DNA of 64,000 nucleotides from Candidatus Kouleothrix ribensis. GTDB taxonomy: Bacteria; Chloroflexota; Chloroflexia; Chloroflexales; Roseiflexaceae. This document shows positions 28,133 through 34,922 of this stretch, one piece after another (within the stretch, counting starts at the first letter, position 1; each line of letters starts with the position of its first letter). A program made the translations under genes and the position numbers. The notes under the pieces are model-generated. The model had not been told where the DNA came from. It ran no database searches and saw only the letters and a program-made list of their open reading frames with translations. Location of the stretch: positions 5,208,001 through 5,272,000 of the forward strand of contig JADKGW010000001.1 in assembly GCA_016722075.1 (NCBI GenBank), written 5' to 3'.

Positions 28133-28591
28133 GCGCATGCCTTGGGGCGCCGAAGCACCGGTATTTCCTGCCTGAGGCATGATCGTAGTGCATCACGCAC
28201 TGGTACGGCCCCCAATTTGCCGGAGGGGTCTGAGGGGAACCGGCCGGGTTCCCTTCATCGGGGGCACGGGGCGCCGCGCCCCGGCGCGCATGCCTTGGGG
28301 CGCCGAAGCACCAGTATTTCCTGCCTGAGGCATGATCGTAGTGCATCACGCACTGGTACGGCCCCCAATTTGCCGGAGGGGTCTGAGGGGAACCGGCCGG
28401 GTTCCCTTCATCGGGGGCACGGGGCGCCGCGCCCCGGCGCGCATGCCTTGGGGCGCCGAAGCACCGGTATTTCCTGCCTGAGGCATGATCGTAGTGCATC
28501 ACGCACTGGTACGGCCCCCAATTTGCCGGAAGGGTCTGAAGGGAACCGGCCGGGTTCCCTTCATCGGGGGCACGGGGCGACGCGCCCCGTA
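28133..28591. repeat. Three tandem copies of a 153-bp repeat
   Basis: The landmark GCGCATGCCTTGGGGCG starts at 28133, 28286 and 28439, giving an exact 153-bp period. Copies 1 and 2 differ at very few positions; the end of copy 3 diverges. Each unit contains GGCATGATC, TTTGCCGGA, GGGGAACCGG and a GGGGCGC-CGCGCCCC hairpin. The same unit length and core words recur at 59812-60117. Confidence 0.9.
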
Positions 28592-28648
28592 CGGGCGGAT
28601 CGATGTATCCGCCCTGATCAGGGGCATGGGGCGACGCGCCCCGGAGCA

Positions 28649-29500
28649 TCACCCCGCGATAGCGATCACCAGAATGCCCCCAAAGATCAGCAGCGCCCCG
28701 GTCACGCGCAGCGCGCCAAAGCCTTCGCCTAGCCAGCGCCAGCCGATCAGCGCGGCGAACACGACGCTCACTTCGCGAATGGCGCCGGCGTAGCTCACGT
28801 GCCCGGCGCTATAGGCCAGCAGCACCATCGCATATGTCAGCAGAATCAGCAGGCCTACCAGCACGATGCGTGGCCAGTGCGCGCGCCACTCGCCGAGCAG
28901 TGCTGCGCGCGAGTAGCGCCGCAGCATCACTGGGGTGAGCACCAGCGCGGTGACGATAAATTCGGCGATTGTGTATGGGAGTGCGGCGGCGATTTGCATA
29001 GCCGCGCCATCGAGTGCCGAGTAGATCGAGATCGACAGCGCTACGCCCATTGCGGCGACATAGGCGGCTGGGCCGGGCCGGGCCTGGCCGGGCCGGCCGA
29101 ATAGACCGCCGACTGTCAGCAGGCCGGCCAGGAGCAGCGTTAGCCCGAGCAGCCCGTAGACGCTGGGCCGCTCGCCCAGGAATAGCGCCGCCCATAGCGC
29201 CAGCAGCGCCGGGGCCGCGCCGCGCGCGATCGGGTACACCAGCGAGAAGTCGCCTAATGTGTAGGCGCGCGTCAGCGCCACCGAGTAGGCAGCCTGCGCC
29301 AGCCCGCTGGCCAGCAGGTATGGCCACGCCGCACGCGGCAGCGCAGGCAGCAGCACCAGCAGCGGGGCGTAGCCTAGCGCGCCGACCACCCAGGCCCACC
29401 ACATGAACAGGTCTTTCTCGCGCGCGCCTTTGACTAGCACATTCCAGCCGGCGTGGAGCAGCGCCGCTGCCAGCAGCAGCAGTAGGGCCGTGGGCGACAT
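28649..29500 (-). CDS. EamA/DMT-family transporter
   Basis: A 283-residue integral membrane protein with about ten hydrophobic helices in two homologous halves, the drug/metabolite transporter (EamA) fold. Recognisable features are 'LHAGWNVLVKGAREKD' near the N-terminus, 'ALTRAYTLGDFSLVYPIARGAAPAL' in the first half and 'AYSAGHVSYAGAIREVSVVFAALIGWRWLGE' in the second. These are the usual inter-helix EamA signatures. It should export or import a small metabolite across the cytoplasmic membrane. Substrate cannot be deduced; the next gene on this strand upstream is a ketose epimerase. The stop sits ~57 bp from the 153-bp repeat array. Confidence 0.8.
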   Translation of the reverse strand: MSPTALLLLLAAALLHAGWNVLVKGAREKDLFMWWAWVVGALGYAPLLVLLPALPRAAWPYLLASGLAQAAYSVALTRAYTLGDFSLVYPIARGAAPALLALWAALFLGERPSVYGLLGLTLLLAGLLTVGGLFGRPGQARPGPAAYVAAMGVALSISIYSALDGAAMQIAAALPYTIAEFIVTALVLTPVMLRRYSRAALLGEWRAHWPRIVLVGLLILLTYAMVLLAYSAGHVSYAGAIREVSVVFAALIGWRWLGEGFGALRVTGALLIFGGILVIAIAG

Positions 29501-29610
29501 GGGTGGCCCCCCAGGACAGTTGGGCGGCGCGGCCGCTCAGCGTTCGAGTATCAGCATCACCCCGCCGGCGTCCTCGGCGTAGATCGTGAACCCGCTCATG
29601 CCCCAGTCGC

Positions 29611-30474
29611 TTACTTCAGAACCCCGCGCATGAACAGGGCCGCCTTGCGCGCCTCGTCGTCGAGGTCGAGGCCCACGCTCAGATCGCGAAACACCTTGAT
29701 ATCGCGGCCGACTTGCCCGCCCGGCAGCAGGAACGGCTCCATCACCACCGCGCCGCCATAGCCGATCTTGCGCAACGCCGCGCCGATCTCGGTCCAGGGA
29801 ATATGGCCAAACCCCGGCGGCATGCGGTTATTCTCGCCGACATGCACATGCCCGAGCTTGTCGCCCGCCAGCACAATCGCGTCGCCGATGAAGTCTTCCT
29901 CGATGTTCATATGAAACGTGTCGAGCAGGATCTTGGCGTTGGGGCTGCCGACCGCCTCGACATATGCGACCGCCTCGGCGCTGGTGTTCAGCAAGAACTG
30001 CTCGAAACGATTGACTACCTCCATGTTGAAGATCACGTGGTTGTCTTCAGCTACCTTGATCGCCTCGCGCATGCTGGCGATGCTGCGCTCGAGGTATGGC
30101 CGCCGGTCGGCCGTGCCCTCGGGCAGCGTTGCCGGCCAGGCGCCGTAGATGATGCCCGACAGCATGCCCCCGCCGATCTCGCCGATCGCCGCAGCCATCT
30201 GCTGGAGGTAGGCGATCCCACGCGCGCGCACGGCGCGATCTTCCGAGGCGATGTCGTAGGCGTGCGGCAGGCCGATGCAGTACGACAGGCTGATCTGCGC
30301 CGCCTCGGCGTGCGCTTTCAGGCGCCGGCGCTCTTCGCTGGTCATGCGCGCGATCGTGCCGCCATTGACCTCGAGTAGATCGAAGCCCAGGCGCGCGACC
30401 TTGTCTACATATGGGTGGAAATCGGCATCCCAATCGTGGGTCCAGTAGGCGTAGTAGATCCCAACCTTGTTCAT
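29611..30474 (-). CDS. Ketose 3-epimerase-like TIM-barrel protein (D-psicose/D-tagatose/L-ribulose 3-epimerase family)
   Basis: 287 residues from ATG 30474 (MNKVGIYYAYW), with GGGAG ~8 nt upstream; the frame extends further upstream without conservation. The sequence fits the sugar phosphate isomerase/epimerase (AP endonuclease 2-like) barrel. The four metal/catalytic segments are visible in order: 'NMEVVNRFEQ' (Glu), 'LLDTFHMNIEE' (Asp), 'GHVHVGENNRMPPG' (His) and 'VVMEPF' (Glu). These match the Glu-Asp-His-Glu Mn site of ketose 3-epimerases, which invert C3 of free keto-sugars. The exact sugar is not predictable. The 111-nt gap to the EamA gene holds a 20-codon frame (29599-29537) that may be a relic. 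Confidence 0.82.
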   Translation of the reverse strand: MNKVGIYYAYWTHDWDADFHPYVDKVARLGFDLLEVNGGTIARMTSEERRRLKAHAEAAQISLSYCIGLPHAYDIASEDRAVRARGIAYLQQMAAAIGEIGGGMLSGIIYGAWPATLPEGTADRRPYLERSIASMREAIKVAEDNHVIFNMEVVNRFEQFLLNTSAEAVAYVEAVGSPNAKILLDTFHMNIEEDFIGDAIVLAGDKLGHVHVGENNRMPPGFGHIPWTEIGAALRKIGYGGAVVMEPFLLPGGQVGRDIKVFRDLSVGLDLDDEARKAALFMRGVLK

Positions 30475-30536
30475 GGCAGATCTCCCACTGTAATCATTCA
30501 GGGTTGCGCCGGCTCGGCTTTCCAGCGATAGTATAG

Positions 30537-30726
30537 CAGTAGTGCGTAGTGCGTAGTGCGTAACGATAGTGCAACCGGCCAACGGGTTCGCAGGTTAGAA
30601 GGTTCGCAGGTTCGCATCCTGAGGCAACCTGCAACCTGCAACCTGCAACCGGCCAACCTGCAACCTGCAACCTGTAACCTGCAACCTGTAACCTGCAACC
30701 GGCCAACCTGCAACCTGCAACGCGTA
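30537..30726. repeat. Micro-repeat palindromic array (7-8 nt units)
   Basis: The array opens with AGTGCGT units (30541-30561), then GGTTCGCA-type units (30585-30615), and then a long run of AACCTGC heptamers (30625-30722) broken by two ACCGGCC interruptions. The GGTTCGCA units are roughly the reverse complement of the AACCTGC block, so the array can fold back on itself. It lies between the divergent ketose-epimerase and DUF1801 genes and belongs to the same class as the arrays at 32632, 35462, 36105, 37862, 38591, 46723, 48136 and 63422. Confidence 0.8.
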
Positions 30727-30839
30727 GTGCCCCGGTAGCCGCGCTCGCAGCATTCACCCACCGCGCGGGCGGCTTGACTGGCCGTATATAATAGCAACAT
30801 CTGTTCTATATTGTTGGTTGCACCTGCCGGCTGTTATGC

Positions 30840-30925
30840 ACACGGGTTTCGCGGCTGCATGCGCTAGGCGCAACCGCGAAACCAGGCGATCGTACACGTA
30901 CCGCGCTGCCGCAGGCTGCGTACCT
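30840..30925 (+). promoter_or_regulatory. Hairpin plus GTACCGCGCTGCCGCAGGC motif upstream of the DUF1801 gene
   Basis: A 10-bp hairpin (30845-30854 with 30874-30883) is followed by CGTACCGCGCTGCCGCAGGC (30896-30915). That motif matches the distal arm of the elements upstream of carA (34838-34857) and of the oxidoreductase gene (52115-52134). The proximal partner arm is not obvious here, so this is a divergent or truncated member. Confidence 0.45.
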
Positions 30926-30951
30926 CGGGGTAATTAGGAGAGGAGCGTGTT

Positions 30952-31383
30952 ATGGCCGAGCCCAAGACCAAACCGAACGATCTGGATGTTGAGGGTTTCT
31001 TGAATGGCGTTGCCAACCAGCAGCAGCGCCAGGACTGCGACGCGATCGTTGCGCTCATGCGCGAGGCCACCGGGGCTACGCCGCGTATGTGGGGGGCGAG
31101 CATCGTCGGCTTCGGCAGCTACCACTACCGCTACGCCAGCGGCCACGAAGGCGACTCGCCGCTGGTCGGGTTTTCGCCACGCAAGCAGAACACGACGCTC
31201 TACCTGGCGTATGGCCTCGAGCAGCAAGAAGACCTGCTACAGCGCCTGGGCAAGCACAAGATCGGCAAGGGCTGCCTGTATATCAAGCGCCTGGCCGATG
31301 TCGATCAGGCCGTGCTGCGCGAGCTAATCGCGCGCTCGGTCGAGCAGCTGATCCACGCCAACCCGCCCGCCGCCGAGGGGTAG
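30952..31383 (+). CDS. DUF1801 domain protein
   Basis: A 143-residue cytosolic protein with a strong AGGAGAGGA ribosome site ahead of ATG 30952. The DUF1801/YdhG-like signature is clear: 'DCDAIVALMREATGATPRMWG', then 'SIVGFGSYHYRYASGHEGD' and 'VGFSPRKQNTTLYLAYG', and finally 'GKGCLYIKRLADVD'. Proteins of this family are iron-chaperone- or YdhG-like by structure, but the function of this subgroup is not established. It is monocistronic: a strong promoter for the arginine cluster starts 14 nt after its stop. Confidence 0.8.
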   Translation: MAEPKTKPNDLDVEGFLNGVANQQQRQDCDAIVALMREATGATPRMWGASIVGFGSYHYRYASGHEGDSPLVGFSPRKQNTTLYLAYGLEQQEDLLQRLGKHKIGKGCLYIKRLADVDQAVLRELIARSVEQLIHANPPAAEG

Positions 31384-31396
31384 CCGCGCCGCCAGC

Positions 31397-31425
31397 TTGA
31401 CAAGTGCCGGCAGGCGAGCTATTAT
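31397..31425 (+). promoter_or_regulatory. Sigma-70-type promoter of the arginine cluster
   Basis: TTGACA (31397-31402), a 17-nt spacer and TATTAT (31420-31425) give a near-consensus housekeeping promoter. The expected transcription start is about 31432, only ~4 nt before the ATG of the Arg-rich leader ORF. Confidence 0.8.
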
Positions 31426-31435
31426 TAGCGCCGTT

Positions 31436-31516
31436 ATGAAGAGCCTGCTGAGCAACAACTATACACTGCGTCGTCGCACACGTCGCCTGGCCCGCGAGGG
31501 TTTGGGGGGCGGTTAG
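31436..31516 (+). CDS. Arginine-rich leader peptide of argC (putative attenuator peptide)
   Basis: A 26-codon ORF from ATG 31436 to TAG 31514-31516. Residues 11-20 read LRRRTRRLAR: six Arg in nine codons (cgt cgt cgc - cgt cgc - cgc at 31469-31495). The end codes for G-L-G-G-G. With the predicted transcript start ~4 nt upstream it would be translated almost without a 5' leader. The 3' G-run (31499-31507) can pair with the left arm of the downstream terminator. Ribosome stalling at Arg codons when charged tRNA-Arg is scarce would leave that run free; a ribosome at the stop codon would cover it. It is too short for gene callers. Evidence is position, codon content and hand-drawn pairing; no expression data. 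Confidence 0.75.
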   Translation: MKSLLSNNYTLRRRTRRLAREGLGGG

Positions 31517-31583
31517 GGTGTGCGCAGTGCAGCTTGCCAGCGCGCCCGGCCGGCGCGAGAAATCGTGAAATCACCCCTGGACC
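31499..31583 (+). promoter_or_regulatory. Predicted antiterminator pairing of the argC attenuator
   Basis: GGTTTGGGG (31499-31507, inside the leader ORF) can pair with 31574-31583, the left arm of the terminator, through nine pairs (two G-U) with U31578 bulged. The two structures are mutually exclusive. A separate hairpin (CGCGCC...GGCGCG, ~31549-31557) lies between them. Confidence 0.55.
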
Positions 31584-31603
31584 ACCTGGGTCCGGGGGTT
31601 TTT
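31573..31603 (+). terminator. Intrinsic terminator immediately upstream of argC
   Basis: An 11-bp stem (31573-31583 with 31589-31599, one G-U) closes a 5-nt loop and runs into TTTTT (31599-31603). It lies 57 nt after the leader ORF stop and 20 nt before the argC start. A terminator directly before the first structural gene is the hallmark of an attenuator. Confidence 0.85.
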
Positions 31604-31622
31604 GTATGTACCGGAGCAAGCG

Positions 31623-32630
31623 ATGCTACAGGTTGGTATCTATGGCGTCACCGGCTACGCCGGCTACGAGCTGTTGCGCTGGCTGGGCCGCCACCCCCAG
31701 GCGCGCGTCGCATTCGCGGTCTCCGAGTCGCAGGCCGGCAAGTCGCTGGCCGACGTGTACCCCGGCCCGCTCGACATGCCGCTGATCGCCCCAGACGACG
31801 CGCCGCTTGGCCAGGTCGATCTGGTGTTCCTGGGCCTGCCGCACGGTGTGGCGGCTACCACTGCCCGGCGCGCGCGCGCTGCCGGCGTGCGGGTGATCGA
31901 TCTGTCGGCCGACTTTCGGCTGGCCACGCCGGCAGCCTATAAGCGCTGGTATGGCCACGACCACCCGGCGCCCGAGCTGCTGCCCGCGCCCTATGGCCTG
32001 CCCGAGCTCAACCGCGCTGCGCTGCGCGATGCCGCCCTGATCGCCAACCCTGGCTGCTACCCTACCAGCGTGCTGCTGGGCCTGGCCCCGCTGCTGCGCG
32101 CCGGCATCGCCGACCCAACCATCATTGTCGACTCGAAATCGGGCGTGTCGGGCGCCGGGCGCGTACCCAAGCTCAACACCTCGTTCGTCGAGGTGAGCGA
32201 GAACCTGGCGCCGTACAGCATCGGCCGCGTACACCGCCACGTTGGCGAGATGGAGCAAGAGGCCGCGCGGATGAGCAGCGGCCCGGCGCCGCAGATCATC
32301 TTCACTCCACACCTGCTGCCGATCAGCCGCGGCATTCTCAGCACCATGTATGTGCGCATCCCGGCTGCCTGGGGCGAGGCGCAGGTGCGTGCGCTGTACG
32401 CCGAGCAGTATGCCGGCGAGCCGTTTGTGCGCGTGCTGCCGCAGGGCCAGCTGGCCACGATCGCGCATACCACGCATACGAATATGTGCGCAATCTCGCT
32501 GACGCTGGCCGCACCTGGCCTGCTGATCGTGGTCGCAAGCGAGGACAACCTGGTCAAGGGCGCGGCCGGCCAGGCGATCCAGAATATGAATGTGATGTTT
32601 GGGCTGGATGAGACCACCGGCCTTGGCTAG
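31623..32630 (+). CDS. argC: N-acetyl-gamma-glutamyl-phosphate reductase
   Basis: 335 residues from ATG 31623 (MLQVGIYGVTGYAG), with GGAG just upstream; an in-frame ATG at 31602 lies inside the terminator tail and is unlikely. The enzyme reduces N-acetylglutamyl-5-phosphate with NADPH to the semialdehyde, the third step of arginine synthesis. The Rossmann motif GVTGYAGYELLR is at the N-terminus and the catalytic Cys is Cys145 in 'IANPGCYPTSV'. 'SGVSGAGR' and 'HRHVGEMEQE' are also typical. It is the first structural gene of the cluster and is apparently controlled by the attenuator upstream. A micro-repeat array begins 1 nt after the stop. Confidence 0.95.
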   Translation: MLQVGIYGVTGYAGYELLRWLGRHPQARVAFAVSESQAGKSLADVYPGPLDMPLIAPDDAPLGQVDLVFLGLPHGVAATTARRARAAGVRVIDLSADFRLATPAAYKRWYGHDHPAPELLPAPYGLPELNRAALRDAALIANPGCYPTSVLLGLAPLLRAGIADPTIIVDSKSGVSGAGRVPKLNTSFVEVSENLAPYSIGRVHRHVGEMEQEAARMSSGPAPQIIFTPHLLPISRGILSTMYVRIPAAWGEAQVRALYAEQYAGEPFVRVLPQGQLATIAHTTHTNMCAISLTLAAPGLLIVVASEDNLVKGAAGQAIQNMNVMFGLDETTGLG

Positions 32631-32631
32631 C

Positions 32632-33104
32632 TTTGAGTGCTGAGTTTTGAGTTGGGATGATCGGGTTGTTATGTGCCTCTGCTATATTGTTAGCACGTTT
32701 TTGCTACACATTATAGGAGAGTACCATGAAAGAAAGTATCATCCAGCAGAAGAGCTTTGCATTCGCACTGCAAACTGTGCGGCTGTACCAGCGACTTTGC
32801 GCTCGCCATGAAACTGAAAAGTGGCACAAGCATTGGCGCGAATGTCGAAGAGGCGACGGCTGGGCAGAGTCGCAAAGATTTTCTTGCCAAGATGGCAATC
32901 GCTGCCAAGGAGGCGCGCGAGGCTAGGTTTTGGCTGCGCATTCTGCGCGAATCTCAGCTGGTTGCGATAGATGTTACCAATGAACTCAGTCAGGTCGAAG
33001 AGCTGATTCGCATCTTGACCGCAATTGTCAAGACAACCGGCGAAACATAGGTGCATGACTCCCATGAGTGAACACTCAAAACTCAACACTCAAAACTCAA
33101 CACT
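32632..33104. repeat. Inverted heptamer arrays flanking the four-helix-bundle relic
   Basis: The left arm at 32632-32656 consists of TGAGTTT/TTGAGTG-like heptamers. The right arm at 33073-33104 consists of CACTCAA and AACTCAA heptamers in alternation. The reverse complement of the left arm matches the right arm at about 20 of 22 positions. The left arm starts 1 nt after the argC stop and the right arm forms codons 4-14 of argB. The unit encloses the degraded gene at 32726-33050. Confidence 0.75.
32726..33050 (+). pseudogene. Frameshifted four-helix-bundle (23S rRNA IVP-type) protein gene
   Basis: AGGAGA precedes ATG 32726. The first frame gives MKESIIQQKSFAFALQTVRL, the usual N-terminus of the four-helix-bundle proteins found in 23S rRNA intervening sequences and elsewhere. 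Near 32795-32805 the homology jumps to another frame: 'LKSGTSIGANVEEATAG' and 'KDFLAKMAIAAKEARE', ending at 33050. A few codons between 'LYQRL' and 'FALAM' are missing, so a deletion plus frameshift has broken the gene. It lies between argC and argB and is flanked by inverted heptamer arrays. The function of the intact family is unknown. Confidence 0.8.
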
Positions 33105-33837
33105 GATCCTAAAGATTGGCGGTAACGAGCTCGACGACCCGGCCTTCGTGGCCGAGCTGGCGCGCACGGTTGCGGCGCTGCGCCCACAGCCGGTGCTGGT
33201 GCATGGTGGCGGCAAAGAGATCGGCCAGGTTCAGCAGGTGCTCGGCGGCGAGCCGCGCTTTGTGGCCGGCCTGCGCTACACCGACGCCACCGCGCTGCAC
33301 GCGGCCGAGATGGTGCTGTGCGGCCTGGTGAGCACGCGCCTGGTGGCCGCACTCGTAGCAGCCGGCGCCGACGCGCTTGGGCTCTCGGGCGTCGACCGCG
33401 GGCTGATCCGCGTGGTGAAAGCCGATCACCCGGCCGGCGACCTGGGCCGCGTCGGGCGGGTGGTGGCGGTGCGTGCCGGGCTGCTGCGTGAGCTGCTGGA
33501 ACAGGGCGTGGTGCCGGTGGTCGCGCCGATCTCGCTCGGGCCTGACGGTACCTATAATGTGAATGCCGACGAGGCCGCTGGCGCAATCGCCGCAGCGCTG
33601 CCCAACGCCCAGGTAGTGTTTGTCACCAATGTGCCGGGCGTGCTCGTGCGCGAGCAGCTGGCGCCCAGCCTCAGCGCCGCCGCGATCGAGGCGCTGATCG
33701 GCGACGGCACGATTGTTGGCGGGATGATCCCCAAGGTGCGCGCCGCACTGACTGCGCTGGCGGCCGGCGAGCGTACCGCGCGGATCACCAACCTGGCCGG
33801 GCTGGCCACCGGTGCGGGCACGCTGATCGTGCCGTAG
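33064..33837 (+). CDS. argB: Acetylglutamate kinase
   Basis: The enzyme phosphorylates N-acetylglutamate with ATP in the second arginine step. The amino acid kinase fold is clear: 'LILKIGGNELDD', 'VLVHGGGKEIGQVQQ', 'RYTDATALHAAEMVLCG', 'NVNADEAAGAIAAAL' and 'GGMIPKVRAAL'. ATG 33064 gives 257 residues; ATG 33055 is also possible. The first dozen codons (S-E-H-S-K-L-N-T-Q-N-S-T) are translated from the CACTCAA heptamer array, so the N-terminus appears to have been extended or replaced by the repeat. Ribosome-site support is weak. The downstream NAGS gene begins 95 nt after the stop. Confidence 0.93.
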   Translation: MSEHSKLNTQNSTLILKIGGNELDDPAFVAELARTVAALRPQPVLVHGGGKEIGQVQQVLGGEPRFVAGLRYTDATALHAAEMVLCGLVSTRLVAALVAAGADALGLSGVDRGLIRVVKADHPAGDLGRVGRVVAVRAGLLRELLEQGVVPVVAPISLGPDGTYNVNADEAAGAIAAALPNAQVVFVTNVPGVLVREQLAPSLSAAAIEALIGDGTIVGGMIPKVRAALTALAAGERTARITNLAGLATGAGTLIVP

Positions 33838-33931
33838 CGCACGGCGGGGCGATGATCGATTGAATGATGCTGCCTGGCTGCGGCAAGCAGCCAGCGCCTT
33901 GAGTCGTACGACAAGAAGAAGGAATACACGA

Positions 33932-34450
33932 ATGATCGCTCGGGTCGTCAAAGACGCCAGCTATACTGCCCCGGCCGATGCGCCGCTTGTACGCCCGGCC
34001 GAAGATCCCGACATCTTCGCAATTGTGGCGGTGGTGAATGAGAACGCCCGGCTGGGCCACCTGCTGCCGCGTAGCCCCGAGAACATTCGCTCGTCGCTGC
34101 CGAACTGGCTGGTGGCCGAGGTCGGCGGCCGGGTGGTGGGTATCGGCTCGCTGGTTGCAATGAATCCCGCGCTGGTCGAGGTGCGCTCACTGGCGGTGCT
34201 GCCCGAGTATCGCGCGTACGGCATTGGCGCGCTGATCGTGCGCGAGCTGGTCGAGCAGGCCCGCGCGCGCGGCATCCCCACCGTGTTCGCGCTCACACGC
34301 GCGGTGAGCTTCTTCGAGCGGCTCGGCTTTGTGATCACCGACAAGGAGCGCTTCCCCGAGAAGGTCTGGAAGGACTGCGTGATCTGCCCGCTGCAGCACG
34401 CCTGCGACGAGACGGCGGTGGTGTTCGAGATGGGCCGCGAGCTGCCATGA
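33932..34450 (+). CDS. argA: Short GNAT-type N-acetylglutamate synthase
   Basis: A 172-residue GNAT acetyltransferase that makes N-acetylglutamate from acetyl-CoA and glutamate. AAGAAGGAA upstream supports ATG 33932. The acetyl-CoA motif appears as 'LAVLPEYRAYGIGALIV'. The C-terminal block 'FFERLGFVITDKERFPEKVWKDC..CP....CDETAV' is diagnostic of the short stand-alone NAGS group, like the ~174-residue Mycobacterium enzyme. It lies between argB and carA, as expected for an arginine gene. With ArgJ also present (46921), this enzyme would prime the acetyl cycle. The stop overlaps the start of the NUDIX-like fragment (ATGA). Confidence 0.88.
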   Translation: MIARVVKDASYTAPADAPLVRPAEDPDIFAIVAVVNENARLGHLLPRSPENIRSSLPNWLVAEVGGRVVGIGSLVAMNPALVEVRSLAVLPEYRAYGIGALIVRELVEQARARGIPTVFALTRAVSFFERLGFVITDKERFPEKVWKDCVICPLQHACDETAVVFEMGRELP

Positions 34451-34716
34451 CGCAAGAGACGCCTGCTGGCATCTACGATAATCGGCGTTGGGAGCAGGGC
34501 GTGGCTCAGCAGATGTATAAGTGTACCTTCCTGTGCAGGCTGCTCACGGGCGGCCAGCCGGCAGAACCACCCTCCCATGCGATCGAGACCGCCGAGGTGG
34601 GCTGGTTTGCTGAGCATGCCCTGCCCGATAATTTGTTTGAGGGTCATCGCCAGCGCATTGCCGACGCCTTTCGAGCATGGCATGGTGAACAACGGGCCTA
34701 CTTTGACCAAGAGTAA
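34447..34716 (+). pseudogene. C-terminal NUDIX hydrolase fragment
   Basis: An 89-codon frame overlapping the NAGS stop by 4 nt. 'GIYDNRRWEQ', 'MYKCTFLCRLLTGG', 'AEVGWFAEHALPDNLFEGHRQRIADAF' and 'AYFDQE' match the second half of ADP-ribose-pyrophosphatase-like NUDIX proteins. The N-terminal half with the Nudix box (GX5EX7REUXEEXGU) is missing. It is probably a decayed remnant that could still be translated by coupling; a small functional protein cannot be excluded. Confidence 0.6.
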
Positions 34717-34735
34717 TCAGCTGTATAACCAGGAC

Positions 34736-34880
34736 TAGTGCAATCGGCGTTTTTGGCCTTCGGCAGCGTGGTGCTTTTCGATGCTGGTGCTCCACGTTTG
34801 GCGCAGAGCGCCAAACGTGGAGCACATAAGATAGCCAGGTACCGTGCTGCCGCAGGCAAATAGGCCCCACGCGGGCCATC
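34736..34880 (+). promoter_or_regulatory. Structured dispersed element upstream of carA
   Basis: A perfect 18-bp hairpin (34787-34804 with 34808-34825, loop AGA) sits inside an outer stem (34756-34772 with 34841-34857: 14 Watson-Crick, two G-U, one mismatch). Flanks read ATCGGCGTTTTTGGCCTTCGGC and GGTACCGTGCTGCCGCAGGC. A homologous element lies at 52010-52165. It ends ~40 nt before the carA ATG. Confidence 0.7.
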
Positions 34881-34922
34881 GCGTACGTCCTGTTATAGGC
34901 ATAGTGCAACGGAGTACACCCC

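Noticed and set aside
27815..28732. Long open frames (both strands) across the repeat field between the patatin and EamA genes
   Set aside because: They translate the 153-bp and hairpin repeats, contain repeated nonsense peptides and have no ribosome site; openness comes from GC-rich composition.
29537..29599. 20-codon minus-strand frame (MSGFTIYAEDAGG...) between the epimerase and EamA genes
   Set aside because: It vaguely resembles the end of a VOC/glyoxalase domain but is too short to assign; at most a gene relic.
34736..34880. T-box or known riboswitch as explanation of the carA upstream element
   Set aside because: No T-box sequence, no terminator/antiterminator pair with a U-run and no recognised aptamer core; the homologous copy precedes an unrelated oxidoreductase gene.
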